From Pseudovibrio sp. M1P-2-3 (lineage in GTDB: Bacteria; Pseudomonadota; Alphaproteobacteria; Rhizobiales; Stappiaceae), in NCBI RefSeq assembly GCF_031501865.1, contig NZ_JARRCW010000001.1:2625001-2689000 (forward strand): a stretch of DNA of 64,000 bases, given 5' to 3'. Shown piece after piece: positions 1 through 10,799 of this stretch (within the stretch, counting starts at the first letter, position 1; each line of letters opens with the position of its first letter). Under the pieces are notes generated by a model, which worked only from the letters and a program-made list of their open reading frames with translations, was not told the origin of the DNA and ran no database searches. A program made the translations under genes and the position numbers.

Positions 1-796
1 TCATGTTTGACCCTAATGCTTTCATTGACACATCATCACTCATCAAACACCCTTCAAAGCCAAGATAACCTCGAATTACTTCGGAGATTATGGTTTTTGA
101 CTGCGTGGCAGGTCTTTCGGAGTCCAGTGATTTATATACAATATGCGCAGTCATAGCGAATGGGCAATTATTCAAACGAGTAAAAGGGATAAAATCACTT
201 TTTTCCAGCTCGGAGCGAGTTGCCTCGACAATAGGCAAGTGCTCATGACTATCAACCAGTGCTTTGCCATGCCCTGGCATATGCTTCATAACAGGAGTTA
301 TTCCCGCAGCAAGTGAGCCGCGAATAACCTCATTCCCCAACGTAGAAATGGTCTCCGGCAGGTCAGAATAAGCGCGATCACCAATAACATTGCTGGCACC
401 TTTAATCGGAACGTCAAGGACGGGCAGGCAATTCATAGAAATCCCAACTTCCGCCAAATCCCTACCTATGAGGTAGGCACCAAGGAATGCTCCTCTTTTT
501 GCAAGGTCTTGATCATACTCAAATAGTTTTCCATATAATCCCGCAGGTGGGTACTTTTCCCAAACGGGCGGTTTTAGCCTTTGAACACGCCCACCTTCCT
601 GATCCACAAGAACAGGTGCATCCAGTCGGCCTACGGCCTTTCTAAAATCAGCACAAAGTCTCTTGAGCTGCTCTTTGCTTTCCACATTACGGGAAAATAA
701 AATAAGCCCTGCAGGCTTATATGAGTACAAGAACTCGCGCTCATCTGCATTTAGCTGTGTACCTTCACAGCCACATATAAAGGCTTTGATAGACAT
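1..796 (-). CDS. nagZ: Beta-N-acetylhexosaminidase NagZ (3' part missing)
   Basis: Glycoside hydrolase family 3 enzyme that removes N-acetylglucosamine from anhydromuropeptides in the cytoplasm during peptidoglycan recycling. The 265 codons present contain the substrate-binding stretch VLVDQEGGRVQRL and the signature KHMPGHGKALVDSHEHLP near residues 171-188, whose D-S-H carries the family's general acid/base histidine, and the nucleophile region MSDDVSMKAL close to the window edge. NagZ is normally about 330-345 residues, so roughly 70 residues lie beyond base 1. The ATG at 796 is chosen because AAGGGAT lies about 10 bases upstream. It is the last gene seen of a leftward run argS, SPOR protein, nagZ, an order common in Hyphomicrobiales. 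Confidence 0.93.
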   Translation of the reverse strand, partial: MSIKAFICGCEGTQLNADEREFLYSYKPAGLILFSRNVESKEQLKRLCADFRKAVGRLDAPVLVDQEGGRVQRLKPPVWEKYPPAGLYGKLFEYDQDLAKRGAFLGAYLIGRDLAEVGISMNCLPVLDVPIKGASNVIGDRAYSDLPETISTLGNEVIRGSLAAGITPVMKHMPGHGKALVDSHEHLPIVEATRSELEKSDFIPFTRLNNCPFAMTAHIVYKSLDSERPATQSKTIISEVIRGYLGFEGCLMSDDVSMKALGSNM

Positions 797-843
797 GGCT
801 TCAATTATCCCTTCCAAAGAAAGGGGCAATTCTTATTTGCTTA

Positions 844-3486
844 TTAATCTCTGCGAACAAAGCAGTCGCTTCCAGCATTTTTCAAAGTGTCACAAAACGT
901 GTTCGCTTCATAAGCTTCTGCAAACCTCATTCGAACACGATAGAAAATTCCACGATCCCCCAAGTCTGCGCGAATAATTGCAGGATCTACAGAACGCATC
1001 AGCTGAGGATGCTTCCTTTGTAGGGCGCGAATTTCATTTTCTGCCATCTCTTCAGAGCGAACAGAAGAAACCTGCACGATATAACCACCGCTAGCTAATG
1101 AGCCTTGGGAAGCATTGGAACCATTTTGTCTGGTAGTGCTTACATGAGTACGGTTAGATTGCTGTATGAGCGTCGGTACTGATGCTCTCTGCCCAGTTGG
1201 AAGAGAAGAAACAGCAGACGTATCCACAAAAAAGCTATCCGGTTTTCCAACTGGAGTTTTGGCAATAAAAACTGGAACACTTGATGCACTCTCACGAGAG
1301 TCCGCCACACTGGTCGGCGTGGACGGTGTTGTAACTATTCCGCTTTCGGCGCTTTGCTCAGTCGGTGAAGAAAGGGCAAGGCTTGGCACTTGGCTTGCAC
1401 TCTCAATTACAGGTACTGCTGACACAGTCCCTTCCAATTGTCCCTCTTGCGAAGATGGTAATAAAGAAGCTAATTCCGTACTACTCTCTTCTAGTGTCGC
1501 AGCTGGTGCCTCATTTCTAGAGACTATGGTTCCATCCGGCTTCACAATCACTGTCCGAACCTTCTTAGCTCGGCTAATTATAAGCGGCCCGCTTGAACCT
1601 GCCGTATCGAGCTCGGCAGGAGCTGGTGGAAGCGGTTTTACTTGCGCCATATCCCGTGGCAGCATAATCTCGCCTTCAGGGCCAGCTGCGCTTTCCTCTG
1701 CCGTGAGTATCTGTTTTTGGCTACTATCGGACTTGATTTCTATAGTCGGCACTTCCTTCATAGGGGAAGTATCGGCCCGTATAACGCGAGCGGGGCCTTG
1801 TGTGGTGGCTTCCTGCCCTAAATCCAAATAAATATAGCCGCCAGCAGCAACACCTCCAACAACAAGAAGAGACGCAGCAGCCAGAAGGGCCTTGCGAAGT
1901 CCAGATCTTCCTGTCCTTTCCAAGGTTTCCTGCTCTTGTTCACTGCCTTGATTAACAACCGGAATTTGCTCAAGCGAGTCAGATGAAACAGTACCATTAG
2001 CGCTGCCGAGCTCTTCGTCACCATCGCGCATGGCATTTGCAACTGCATCTAGATCATAACTACTGGAGTTGTAGGACTTTTCTTGCTCCAGCAAATCATT
2101 GCGAGCCTCATTATCGCCTTCCTGCTCTTCCTCCATTGAGATCAAATCTGCGGCAGCCGGCCAGCTCATTTCATCTATTAAAGGTGTTTCAGGTTCTGTA
2201 CGATGCTGTGTATCCCGCAAATCTGTAGGTATGTCCTCTCCCTCAACTCCCCCAATATCAGCGAGAAGTTGCTCCTCAGATATGAAGTCCGTTCTTAATT
2301 CCGGCTCAACCGCAACTTGAACCTCCTCGCTCGGACGCATTCTCTTTTCAAGTTCAGCAAGTTCCTCTGCAAACGTTTTTTGTTGGGAAGCACTCGCTCT
2401 CCCCTCGTTTGAGCTTGATGGAGAAAAGTGAGAGGCTTCAATTTCAGCCAGCAGTTCGCGCTCTATATCTTCTTCAAAGTTTCTAGTATGAGAACTTACG
2501 GGGGCTTGAGGTACCCGCACATCACTTACTGGTGTTTTATAAGTACTTTCAGAAGCAATATGCTTATTTTCAGGCATGACCTCTGCGAGCGCCCCAAAAT
2601 CAGGAATAAACTCACTGATGCTCTGAGGTTTTTGCGTTTCCAACGAAGGCCGTATCATAGCCTCTCTTCCCGTATCATTCGGGAAGCTTGCTTGCATAGC
2701 TGCGCTTGGAGGAACGCTCTCTCTCTCTGTAGTCGATGTCACTTGCGGCTGAAACCCAGAAAAATCCGTATTACGCTCGGACTTCTTTTCCTGTTCCTCA
2801 AGCGAACTCTTTATTGCCGGAGGTTGCTCTTCCAGAGCTGCCGCTAGATTTTGGCCCAGTTCTAGTTCCAAACTACCAAAATCTTCAGTTCTTTGTAATT
2901 CAGACGGTAACTCTTCTGAGTTTTCATGCTTAACCAGCGCAGGTACTGGCGGGAGATCACTCACATAGTCGGGTTCTTTTGGCAAAGCCCGTCTACTTTC
3001 ACTTCGAGTTAATTCTACCTGATGCGATTGAACGTCCCATTCAGGTACCAATTCAGAGTGCGGCTGACTGACCGGTTCTTTCATTGTTTCCGAAGACAGA
3101 GTATCGCTGATTGCCGTGGCCAAGTCAGCACCGTTTCCCACAGACTGGGGAAGCGAAACTCTACGAGATGGAGTATCCGCGACATTGGCTATACCTGTCT
3201 GTTGATTCTCGACATCATCATATGGATTTGGGAGCAATTCAGAGAGGTCCGGCACGAATGGCTTTGCCATTTCATCCTCTGGCACAACGTGATCAAGTTC
3301 TACTGGCTCTTGCGGGGTTTGAGCTTGAGGCACTTCCCCTCGATAATTGTTGGTTGTTTCACCAACAATTCTCGCTAGTTCAACCAATGGGTCTTCATCG
3401 GATGCCCAATCCTGCGGCTCAGTACTGTGCAGCCTTTTCGCAGTTTCTGTACCGCCTGACATTGGATAGTTGGCACGTTTGGACAT
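844..3486 (-). CDS. Large SPOR-domain single-pass membrane protein
   Basis: An 880-residue protein of three parts: about 530 acidic, low-complexity, proline- and glutamate-rich residues predicted cytoplasmic; one membrane segment (about 530-554, LLAAASLLVVGGVAAGGYIY); and a periplasmic part ending in a SPOR domain (about 800-880, starting GGYIVQVSSVRSEEMAENEI). SPOR domains bind peptidoglycan strands stripped of stem peptides, typically at division septa. The start ATG at 3486 is preferred over the in-frame TTG at 3561 because AGGAAAG lies about 11 bases before it and none precedes the TTG. It lies between argS and nagZ, so a cell-wall or division role is reasonable. The N-terminal region is far longer than in well-studied SPOR proteins such as FtsN and I recognise no domain in it. 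Confidence 0.85.
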   Translation of the reverse strand: MSKRANYPMSGGTETAKRLHSTEPQDWASDEDPLVELARIVGETTNNYRGEVPQAQTPQEPVELDHVVPEDEMAKPFVPDLSELLPNPYDDVENQQTGIANVADTPSRRVSLPQSVGNGADLATAISDTLSSETMKEPVSQPHSELVPEWDVQSHQVELTRSESRRALPKEPDYVSDLPPVPALVKHENSEELPSELQRTEDFGSLELELGQNLAAALEEQPPAIKSSLEEQEKKSERNTDFSGFQPQVTSTTERESVPPSAAMQASFPNDTGREAMIRPSLETQKPQSISEFIPDFGALAEVMPENKHIASESTYKTPVSDVRVPQAPVSSHTRNFEEDIERELLAEIEASHFSPSSSNEGRASASQQKTFAEELAELEKRMRPSEEVQVAVEPELRTDFISEEQLLADIGGVEGEDIPTDLRDTQHRTEPETPLIDEMSWPAAADLISMEEEQEGDNEARNDLLEQEKSYNSSSYDLDAVANAMRDGDEELGSANGTVSSDSLEQIPVVNQGSEQEQETLERTGRSGLRKALLAAASLLVVGGVAAGGYIYLDLGQEATTQGPARVIRADTSPMKEVPTIEIKSDSSQKQILTAEESAAGPEGEIMLPRDMAQVKPLPPAPAELDTAGSSGPLIISRAKKVRTVIVKPDGTIVSRNEAPAATLEESSTELASLLPSSQEGQLEGTVSAVPVIESASQVPSLALSSPTEQSAESGIVTTPSTPTSVADSRESASSVPVFIAKTPVGKPDSFFVDTSAVSSLPTGQRASVPTLIQQSNRTHVSTTRQNGSNASQGSLASGGYIVQVSSVRSEEMAENEIRALQRKHPQLMRSVDPAIIRADLGDRGIFYRVRMRFAEAYEANTFCDTLKNAGSDCFVRRD

Positions 3487-3573
3487 AGCAGCGCAATCTT
3501 TCCTCAATTCAGGGATCGCCTCATTGCCCCGGCGACTCCCTGATAAATCATTACTCTTCAATCTAGACTTGCA

Positions 3574-5328
3574 CTATCGCATTTCGTCAGGAGCTTCCAC
3601 GCCCAAAATATTCAGGCCGGATGCGAGAACCTGCGAAACCGCATAAACAAGCGCAAGCCTTGCTTCACTCAATTGTGGCTTTTTATCATTAATAAACCGT
3701 AATTGAGGCTTTTCCTTGCCCCGAGACCAATGTCCATGAAGTGAGCTGGCAAGCTCATACAAATAAAATGCTATCCGGTGCGGCTCGTGTGTTTCCCCAG
3801 CGCCCTTTACAATACGTGGCCACTGCGCAAGCTTTGCGATCAAGGCCAGTTCACCAGCGTCCTCCAATAGTGACAAATCTGCCTTCTCTAGATCTGAAGG
3901 AGAAAGTTTCAGATCCGCAACTTCTACTTCTGCTTGACGTAAAACCGACTTACAGCGAGCATGACCGTACTGCACATAAAATACAGGATTATCTTTGGAT
4001 TGCTCGGTTACTTTCTCGAAGTCGAAATCCAAGTGCGCATCATTTTTCCGGTACAGCATCATAAAACGAACAGCATCAACACCCACAGCATCTACAACAT
4101 CTCTGAGAGTGACAAAATTTCCTGAACGCTTGGACATTTTGAAGGGTTCACCACCCTTGAAGAGTTTCACAAGTTGGCACAGGCGTACGATAACATCTAC
4201 TGTACCACCAGAGACAGCGTCTCCTACAGCTTCAAGGCGTTTTACATAACCAGCGTGGTCTGCACCCAAAACAAATATTATCTGTTTAAAGTCACGTTCG
4301 ATTTTGTCGCGCATGTAAGCAACATCGGCAGCAAAGTAGGTATAGCTTCCATCGGACTTGACCAATGGGCGATCTATATCATCGCCATAATCAGAGGACC
4401 GGAACAATGTCTGCTCCCTGTCTTCCCAATCGTCTGGCAGTTCACCCTTGGGTGGAGGAAGTGTTCCCTCATACACCAAGTTACGATTTCGCAAGTCCTC
4501 CAGAGTTTTCTCAATGGAGTTACCCTGACCATGCATGGTTCTTTCTGAAAAGAACACATCATGTGTCACGTTGAGCTCAGTAAGATCTTCCCGTACCAAG
4601 TCCATCATCTTATCAACAGCATAAGCTCTTAAAAACTCATGCCGTTCAACCTCAGGCATTGACTTGAGAATATCTCCCTTCTCTTCTACCAGCGCTTTAG
4701 CAACAGGAATAAGGTATTCTCCAGGATAAAGTCCTTCGGGAATCTTACCTATATTCTCACCAAGTGCTTCGCAATAACGCAAGTAAACGGAACGTGCGAG
4801 AGTATCAATCTGCGAGCCAGCATCGTTAATGATGTATTCTCGCGTTACGTCATAGCCAACAAAGTCCAAAAGGTTTGCCAGCGCATCTCCAAATACTGCG
4901 CCGCGCGTATGCCCTACATGCAATGGTCCTGTAGGGTTGGCAGAAACGTATTCCACATTGACTTTCGTACCCTTACCCACATCGGAGCCACCAAATTGGT
5001 TTCCGCTTTCAACAACATTTGCCAGAACTTTGTGCCATACGGCAGGTTTCACCCGAATATTAATGAAACCCGGTCCTGCAACTTCCACCGCATCCACGTC
5101 TTTATCATGACTTAGACCTGCGGAAATTTTCTCGGCAAGATCCCGTGGCTTCATTTTAAGCTGTTTTGCCAGAACCATTGCAGCATTCGTCGCCAGATCA
5201 CCGTGCGCGCTATCTCGGGGTGGTTCAACAGTCACGCGGGAGAAGTCCAACTCTCCGCCTGCTGGAGAGAGGATTGCTCCCTCTATCACCACTTGGACCC
5301 TTTTAGCAAAATCTGCAAAGATGTTCAT
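3574..5328 (-). CDS. argS: Arginyl-tRNA synthetase
   Basis: Class I aminoacyl-tRNA synthetase that charges tRNA-Arg in the cytoplasm. The sequence shows the HIGH-type motif HVGH at residues 137-140 inside [17 protein letters not shown] and the KMSKR loop in FKMSKRSGN, followed by the DALR anticodon-binding domain at the C terminus. The N-terminal Add-1 domain, which contacts the tRNA D-loop, is also present (residues 1 to about 90). At 584 residues it has the usual length. The SPOR gene begins 87 bases after its stop and dgt lies 91 bases upstream, so the leftward genes probably form one operon. Confidence 0.97.
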   Translation of the reverse strand: MNIFADFAKRVQVVIEGAILSPAGGELDFSRVTVEPPRDSAHGDLATNAAMVLAKQLKMKPRDLAEKISAGLSHDKDVDAVEVAGPGFINIRVKPAVWHKVLANVVESGNQFGGSDVGKGTKVNVEYVSANPTGPLHVGHTRGAVFGDALANLLDFVGYDVTREYIINDAGSQIDTLARSVYLRYCEALGENIGKIPEGLYPGEYLIPVAKALVEEKGDILKSMPEVERHEFLRAYAVDKMMDLVREDLTELNVTHDVFFSERTMHGQGNSIEKTLEDLRNRNLVYEGTLPPPKGELPDDWEDREQTLFRSSDYGDDIDRPLVKSDGSYTYFAADVAYMRDKIERDFKQIIFVLGADHAGYVKRLEAVGDAVSGGTVDVIVRLCQLVKLFKGGEPFKMSKRSGNFVTLRDVVDAVGVDAVRFMMLYRKNDAHLDFDFEKVTEQSKDNPVFYVQYGHARCKSVLRQAEVEVADLKLSPSDLEKADLSLLEDAGELALIAKLAQWPRIVKGAGETHEPHRIAFYLYELASSLHGHWSRGKEKPQLRFINDKKPQLSEARLALVYAVSQVLASGLNILGVEAPDEMR

Positions 5329-5419
5329 TGTTTACAGCCTGACTATCATTTTAACGCATTCGCCATGCCTTCTTGGCCCGTAATGGCAAATGCAAACCTC
5401 TTGTTTGTGTTTGGCGGCA

Positions 5420-6637
5420 CTACCTCAATTCGGGCGTATCGTCAAATAAACGCCTGTGCTCATCAATGGCATATCGGTCTGTCATGCCAGCAATAAAATC
5501 ACAAACACGGCGAGCTTTAAACGTTTCACCTTTATTTTCAAGACCTTCATTCCAAGGACCAGGCATCAAACTAGGGGATTTAAAGTACGTAGAGAACAAA
5601 TCTTGTATTATTTGCGCAACATCCTTACGCACAGCCAAGACATTTGGGTGTCTATAAAGGTTGGCAAACAAAAACTCTTTTAATTCCCGCTCTCTAACGG
5701 ACATATCAGAACTGAAGGACACTACGGCTTTATTCGAGCGCCGAATATCCCCACAATTATATGGCGCGAGTGTTTCCAGCCGTCTTACTGACTCCTCGAT
5801 CACATCTACAACCATATTCGTAATACAGCGACGGACTACCTCATGTACACGCCGTCCGTCCTCCAAGTTTGGGTAACGTTGATCAATTTCCTCCAAAATC
5901 TGTCGAAGAAACGGAACTGATCGCATATCTTCAAAATTTAAAAGTCCTGCACGAAGTCCATCATCGATATCATGGGCATCATAAGCAATGTCATCAGCGA
6001 TAGCTGCAACTTGAGCCTCCGAACTCGGCCAACTCCACAACTGTAAATCCTGTTGTTTTGCATAGGTTTCCAATGCAAACGGCAAGTCCTTACCTGCAAA
6101 TTTCCCAAGCGCTCGCCCTTGCTTGTCAGTCAAAGGCCCATTGTGTTTTGCGAGCCCCTCAAGCGTCTCCCAGGTGAGGTTCAGACCATCGAACTCCGCG
6201 TATCGACACTCTAATTCGGTCACAATACGAAGGGATTGCGCGTTATGATCAAAGCCACCATAGGCTTGCATACAGGCGTCAAGAACATCTTCTCCTTCAT
6301 GACCGAACGGAGTATGCCCTAAGTCATGGGCCAATGCCAAACACTCAGCAAGATCTTCATCAAGTCGCAACGCTCTGGCTAAAGAGCGAGCTATCTGGGC
6401 GACTTCCAATGTATGTGTCAGGCGCGTACGATAGTGATCGCCTTCGTGGTATACAAAAACCTGAGTTTTATGCTTAAGACGCCGAAAAGCTGTGGAATGA
6501 ATGATTCGATCCCTGTCGCGCTGGTATGGGGTACGTGTCGGGCTCCCCTCCTCTTGAAACAAACGGCCACGAGAGTTTTGCGGATCAACTGCGTATGCTG
6601 CACGAGGTTGAGCCCCGTAGCCAAGAGTAACCGCCAT
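5420..6637 (-). CDS. dgt: Deoxyguanosinetriphosphate triphosphohydrolase-like HD protein
   Basis: HD-domain nucleotide hydrolase of the dGTPase-like family, which splits dNTPs into nucleoside and tripolyphosphate and so helps control dNTP pools. Metal ligands are visible as H75 ([11 protein letters not shown]), the H104-D105 pair in [14 protein letters not shown], and a further Asp in the [12 protein letters not shown] region. At 405 residues it matches the shorter type common in alphaproteobacteria rather than the 505-residue E. coli enzyme. AAAAGGAA about 8 bases before the ATG supports the start. It is divergent from erpA across a 185-base gap, a conserved pairing in this group. Substrate preference cannot be read from sequence. 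Confidence 0.92.
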   Translation of the reverse strand: MAVTLGYGAQPRAAYAVDPQNSRGRLFQEEGSPTRTPYQRDRDRIIHSTAFRRLKHKTQVFVYHEGDHYRTRLTHTLEVAQIARSLARALRLDEDLAECLALAHDLGHTPFGHEGEDVLDACMQAYGGFDHNAQSLRIVTELECRYAEFDGLNLTWETLEGLAKHNGPLTDKQGRALGKFAGKDLPFALETYAKQQDLQLWSWPSSEAQVAAIADDIAYDAHDIDDGLRAGLLNFEDMRSVPFLRQILEEIDQRYPNLEDGRRVHEVVRRCITNMVVDVIEESVRRLETLAPYNCGDIRRSNKAVVSFSSDMSVRERELKEFLFANLYRHPNVLAVRKDVAQIIQDLFSTYFKSPSLMPGPWNEGLENKGETFKARRVCDFIAGMTDRYAIDEHRRLFDDTPELR

Positions 6638-6822
6638 ATCCGTTCCTTTTCATGTCCGCCCTAGGGAAAGCATTGACCTTCACCCCTACCGCACATATTT
6701 ATACTAAACTTGTTAAATTAAAGGGTTCTTTGAAAGCGCATAATAATACAGGTTGTAAAAACTTCAAAATGCTCTCAACCCCAAACAATAGATAAGCTAA
6801 CTATAAACGGAACTCCAGAACG

Positions 6823-7164
6823 ATGGTAGACAACTCCCCCAATACCGTTACACTATCATCTGCAGCCGCTGCGCGTGTGCTGCAAATCCTGACAAAAGAA
6901 GAGCAAGGAACAGTCTTGCGCGTCAGCGTTGAAGGCGGTGGCTGCTCAGGTTTTCAGTACAAGTATGATCTGGTTAAAACCATAGATGAGGATGATCTGA
7001 TCATCGAAAGAGATGGTGCTAAAGTTGTTATCGACAGTATGTCTCTTCAATACATGGCAGGATCTCAAATTGATTTTGTAAACGACATTATCGGTCAAGC
7101 ATTTCAAATCAACAATCCTCAGGCCACTGCAGGCTGCGGGTGCGGAACGAGTTTTACTCTGTAA
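6823..7164 (+). CDS. erpA: Iron-sulfur cluster insertion protein, ErpA type
   Basis: A-type carrier of the HesB/IscA family that passes Fe-S clusters to apo-proteins. The three invariant cysteines are C41 in VEGGGCSGFQYKYDL and C105/C107 in AGCGCGTSFTL. Its length of 113 residues is typical. The divergent position next to dgt is the usual context for ErpA in alphaproteobacteria, which favours this name over IscA or SufA because no suf or isc genes are nearby. Clients in this window could include LipA, which carries [4Fe-4S] clusters, and the PFL activase; that link is inference. Confidence 0.9.
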   Translation: MVDNSPNTVTLSSAAAARVLQILTKEEQGTVLRVSVEGGGCSGFQYKYDLVKTIDEDDLIIERDGAKVVIDSMSLQYMAGSQIDFVNDIIGQAFQINNPQATAGCGCGTSFTL

Positions 7165-7293
7165 AACTCTCGCATGTATCCTTTTATCAATTTGGTGAAC
7201 AATTTTTCTCCGAAGTAATTTTCCTGTAGTTTTTTCAAAGTATCTCGCCGTAGTAATGCAGCAGAAACTACGTCATCCTGGGAAGAGGTTTAA

Positions 7294-8076
7294 ATGAGAG
7301 TTGCCAGCTGGAACATAAATGGTGTCAAGGCCCGTATTGAAACCGTCCTTACTTGGTTGAAGGAAACTGATCCAGATGTTGCCTGTTTTCAGGAAATAAA
7401 ATCGGTCGATGAGAACTTTCCTCGAACGCCTTTTGAAGATCTTGGCTACAATTTGGAAACACATGGTCAAAAGGGTTTCAATGGAGTTGCAATCCTATCA
7501 AAACGACCTTTTGAGGAAGTAAACCGCCGTCTACCGGGCGATGAGACAGACGAACAGGCCCGTTACATTGAGGCCGTTATTGCAGGTAACAGCCAACCTA
7601 TCCGCGTAGGGTGTTTGTACCTACCCAATGGCAACCCAATTGATACGGAGAAGTTTCCCTATAAATTATCGTGGATGGAACGCTTAAATACTCATGCTCA
7701 AAAACAACTTGAGAATGAAGAGGCATTTCTTCTGGTGGGTGATTATAACGTCATTCCAGACCCTATTGATGCAAGAAACCCAGAAAAATGGACTAATGAC
7801 GCCCTGTTCCAACCAGAAAGCCGCAGAGCATTTCGTTCTCTTCTAAATCTTGGGTTTACAGAGGCTGTGAGAGCTACTCAAGATGCTCCTGAAACCTACA
7901 GCTTTTGGGATTATCAAGCGGGCGCCTGGCAGAGGAATAATGGTATTCGGATCGACCACCTGCTCCTCTCCCCGGAGGCAACAGACATTATGACATCTGT
8001 AGGTATCGACAAGTTTGTTCGCGGCAGAGAAAAACCGTCGGACCATGTCCCTGTTTGGGTAGAACTTGCAGATTAA
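7294..8076 (+). CDS. xth: Exodeoxyribonuclease III
   Basis: AP endonuclease/3'-5' exonuclease of the exonuclease-endonuclease-phosphatase fold, acting in base-excision repair. Key residues seen are N8 in SWNINGVKAR, the metal-binding E34 in CFQEIKS, the D-x-N pair in LVGDYNVIPDPID, and the C-terminal catalytic block SDHVPVWVEL. At 260 residues it has the normal family size. GAAGAGGT lies just upstream of the ATG. It follows erpA in the same direction with a 129-base gap and no clear terminator between them. A strong hairpin follows the stop (8091-8115). Confidence 0.95.
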   Translation: MRVASWNINGVKARIETVLTWLKETDPDVACFQEIKSVDENFPRTPFEDLGYNLETHGQKGFNGVAILSKRPFEEVNRRLPGDETDEQARYIEAVIAGNSQPIRVGCLYLPNGNPIDTEKFPYKLSWMERLNTHAQKQLENEEAFLLVGDYNVIPDPIDARNPEKWTNDALFQPESRRAFRSLLNLGFTEAVRATQDAPETYSFWDYQAGAWQRNNGIRIDHLLLSPEATDIMTSVGIDKFVRGREKPSDHVPVWVELAD

Positions 8077-8090
8077 TACCATAACAATCT

Positions 8091-8115
8091 AGCGGCCTCA
8101 CAAAGTCAGGCCGCT
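8091..8115 (+). terminator. Hairpin after xth
   Basis: Perfect 8-bp stem AGCGGCCT/AGGCCGCT with a 9-base loop, starting 14 bases after the xth stop. No clean T run follows, so it may terminate weakly or mainly protect the mRNA 3' end. Confidence 0.6.
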
Positions 8116-8121
8116 GGTATT

Positions 8122-8373
8122 CTAAGAAAAACCCTTCTTAACAAGGCACGTACCTAAACAGACAGTTTTCGAACAAATTTCTCTACCTTCATTTACTCTC
8201 TTCAAAGAGCGACTGCGATGAGTTTCTCCCTTATATCCCTCCGCAAAAAACAACCAGCTCAGCCTATTTTTCCCAGTAGTCACAACACCATACATTCCCA
8301 AAATGCATATCTGCTTCCCAGTCAATATTTGCGTTAAATCAATAGTATCAAGCACAAAGCGGGTAATCTGCAA
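8122..8373 (-). pseudogene. Possible decayed small-protein gene, copy A
   Basis: An 83-codon open frame on the minus strand in the 405-base gap between xth and pflB. It lacks a credible start and ribosome site. It carries the block LTGKQICILGMYGVVT, then WLFFAEGYKGE, then REICSKTVCLGTCLVKKG. The order T/S-G-x-x, GVVT, aromatic-F-F-x-x-G, paired cysteines resembles small secreted proteins that I recall from rhizobia (DUF995-like). Similar scraps occur in three other gaps of this window. Homology between the copies is judged by eye, and the whole frame could be chance. Confidence 0.27.
8329..8342. promoter_or_regulatory. FNR/FnrL-like site upstream of pflB
   Basis: TTGCGTTAAATCAA matches the FNR-type consensus TTGAT-N4-ATCAA at 8 of 10 fixed positions, with one perfect half-site. 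It lies about 140 bases before the pflB start codon. Control by an FNR-family regulator would suit an oxygen-sensitive enzyme. No transcription start can be fixed from sequence, so this is a weak prediction. Confidence 0.3.
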
Positions 8374-8481
8374 CTCAAGAAAGTTAACAACGACAAACTG
8401 CTTAGATCAGACAAATAATTACCACCGTTATCTAGCAGAGTTCGACGGAACATAGACCATCGCCACTGGAGGAATAATCCT

Positions 8482-10773
8482 ATGGGTATTCAAGAAAAGT
8501 TTACAAACACACATGCCAGCAAACTTCCATTTCTGGTGGATAGTACCCCGACATGTCACCGTGGTTTTGTGAAGGGCGAATGGAATGAAGAAATCAACCT
8601 ACGTAGTTTCATCCAACTCAACTATACTCCCTACGAAGGAAAACGGGATTTTCTAACGGACCCGACTTCAGACACCACCAAATTGTGGAAGAAAGTTCTG
8701 GAGCTCATGAAAGAGGAAAACCGAAAAGGCGTTCTGGATGCTGATACGGAAGTCGTTTCCTCTATAACATCCCATGCGCCTGGATACATCGACAGTGAAC
8801 TGGAAAAAATTGTCGGACTTCAAACCGAAAAGCCTCTGAAGCGCGCTCTAATGCCTAATGGCGGGTTGAAGATGGCGACCGCTTCGCTGGAAAGTAATGG
8901 CTATGAAATCTCACCGATCATAAAAGAAATTTATTCCAAGTATCGTAAAACCCACAATGATGGCGTTTACGACCTATACACACCGGAAATTCGCAGGGCA
9001 CGGTCCGCTGGAATTGTAACGGGCTTACCAGATGCCTATGGTCGCGGGCGAATTATAGGTGACTATCGCCGCGTCGCTCTTTATGGAATTGACAGTCTTG
9101 TAAAAGACAAAAAAGAACAGCTTGCCTCAACTGATGGCAGTATCCTCAATGAGGAAACTCTACGTTTGAGAGAAGAGTTAAATGAGCAAGCTCGCTCATT
9201 GCTGGAACTCAAGGAAATGGCTAAAAGCTACGGCTTTGACATTACGCGGCCCGCAGAAAACGCAAAAGAAGCCGTCCAATGGCTCTATTTGGCATATCTT
9301 GCTGCAATTAAGGAGCAAAATGGTGCTGCCATGTCTTTGGGGCGTACATCAACATTCCTTGATATCTACATTCAACGCGATCTCGACGAAGGCAGTCTCA
9401 CTGAGCAAGAAGCCCAAGAGTTAATGGACCACTTCGTCATGAAGTTGCGGATGGTTCGGTTTATGCGCACCCCAGACTATGATCAGCTCTTCTCTGGTGA
9501 CCCTGTTTGGGTTACTGAGGCCATTGGCGGAATGGGGAATGATGGCCGTACTCTGGTTACCAAAAACTCATTTCGGGTTCTGCATTCCTTAATAAATCTT
9601 GGCCCTGCCCCGGAACCAAACCTGACTGTGCTCTGGTCCGAGAATTTGCCAAAAGGCTTTAAAGAATTCTGTGCGCATATATCTATAGAAACGTCTTCAA
9701 TCCAGTACGAAAATGACGATCTGATGCGCCCTTATTGGGGAGATGATTACGGCATTGCTTGCTGCGTCTCCGCAATGGCTATTGGTAAGCAGATGCAGTT
9801 CTTTGGCGCTCGCGCAAACCTTGCCAAAGCACTATTGTATGCCATAAACGGCGGCGTTGATGAAAAAACCGGCAAACAGGTTGGGCCACACCTCAAACCT
9901 TTCACCGGTGATATCTTGGATTGGAACGAGCTTGCTCCTCTTTATGATCAGATGCTGAACTGGCTCGCCAAGGTTTATGTAGAGGCACTCAACTGCATCC
10001 ACTACAGCCATGACAAATATAACTATGAACGTCTAGAAATGGCTCTCCATGACCGTGATGTTATAAGAACAATGGCATGTGGAATTGCTGGACTGTCAGT
10101 GGTAGCAGATTCCATATCCGCTATCAAAAACGCAAAAGTCAAAGTTATCAGGAACAGTGAAGGGCTTGCCATTGATTATGAAACCGATGGTGAATTCCCT
10201 TGTTTTGGTAACAACGATGATGAAGTAGATACTATCGCCTCCGGTCTCGTAAAGACTTTTATGGACAAGATACGGAATCAAACAATCTACCGGAATGCAA
10301 CGCCAACTCAATCAGTCCTCACCATCACTTCCAATGTAGTTTATGGCAAGAAAACAGGCTCTACACCGGATGGGCGTAAATCAGGTGAGCCATTTGCACC
10401 AGGAGCTAATCCTATGCACGGACGGGACAAAAAAGGGGCCATAGCTTCCATGAAGTCTCTTGCAAAAATCCCCTATCAGCATAGTCAGGATGGCATCTCC
10501 TATACATTTTCCATTATTCCTACAACCTTGGGAAAAAATGGAAGTGAGCAAATAGGTAATCTTTGCAGCCTGTTAGATGGATACTTTAATGACCAAGGAC
10601 ATCACATCAACGTAAACGTGTTTAACCGGGAAACTCTAGAGGATGCTATGGCAAAGCCCGAGCTTTACCCTCAACTAACGGTACGGGTATCTGGCTACGC
10701 AGTTAACTTCATCAAGTTGTCACGCGAGCAACAACTTGACGTTATTAGCAGGACATTCCACGGTCGCAGGTAA
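8482..10773 (+). CDS. pflB: Formate C-acetyltransferase (pyruvate formate-lyase)
   Basis: Glycyl-radical enzyme that converts pyruvate and CoA to acetyl-CoA and formate without oxygen. The two adjacent active-site cysteines are C427-C428 in [13 protein letters not shown], and the radical glycine is G738 in [14 protein letters not shown] close to the C terminus. The N-terminal motif [22 protein letters not shown] and the overall 763-residue length match true PFL rather than glycerol dehydratase or choline TMA-lyase, which have a single Cys. GGAGGAA lies 9 bases before the ATG. Its activase follows 84 bases downstream after a hairpin. PFL is patchy in alphaproteobacteria, so acquisition by transfer is possible, but codon use looks like the neighbours. 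Confidence 0.96.
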   Translation: MGIQEKFTNTHASKLPFLVDSTPTCHRGFVKGEWNEEINLRSFIQLNYTPYEGKRDFLTDPTSDTTKLWKKVLELMKEENRKGVLDADTEVVSSITSHAPGYIDSELEKIVGLQTEKPLKRALMPNGGLKMATASLESNGYEISPIIKEIYSKYRKTHNDGVYDLYTPEIRRARSAGIVTGLPDAYGRGRIIGDYRRVALYGIDSLVKDKKEQLASTDGSILNEETLRLREELNEQARSLLELKEMAKSYGFDITRPAENAKEAVQWLYLAYLAAIKEQNGAAMSLGRTSTFLDIYIQRDLDEGSLTEQEAQELMDHFVMKLRMVRFMRTPDYDQLFSGDPVWVTEAIGGMGNDGRTLVTKNSFRVLHSLINLGPAPEPNLTVLWSENLPKGFKEFCAHISIETSSIQYENDDLMRPYWGDDYGIACCVSAMAIGKQMQFFGARANLAKALLYAINGGVDEKTGKQVGPHLKPFTGDILDWNELAPLYDQMLNWLAKVYVEALNCIHYSHDKYNYERLEMALHDRDVIRTMACGIAGLSVVADSISAIKNAKVKVIRNSEGLAIDYETDGEFPCFGNNDDEVDTIASGLVKTFMDKIRNQTIYRNATPTQSVLTITSNVVYGKKTGSTPDGRKSGEPFAPGANPMHGRDKKGAIASMKSLAKIPYQHSQDGISYTFSIIPTTLGKNGSEQIGNLCSLLDGYFNDQGHHINVNVFNRETLEDAMAKPELYPQLTVRVSGYAVNFIKLSREQQLDVISRTFHGRR

Positions 10774-10799
10774 GTTTCAAGAGTACTTGTGGAAGCACG

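Noticed and set aside
1166-1831. 221-codon plus-strand open frame
   Set aside because: It lies wholly antisense to the SPOR gene, whose Ser/Glu-rich codons leave the opposite strand open; no domain was recognised.
3487-3561. TTG start adding 25 residues to the SPOR protein
   Set aside because: The TTG has no ribosome site, whereas AGGAAAG precedes the ATG at 3486.
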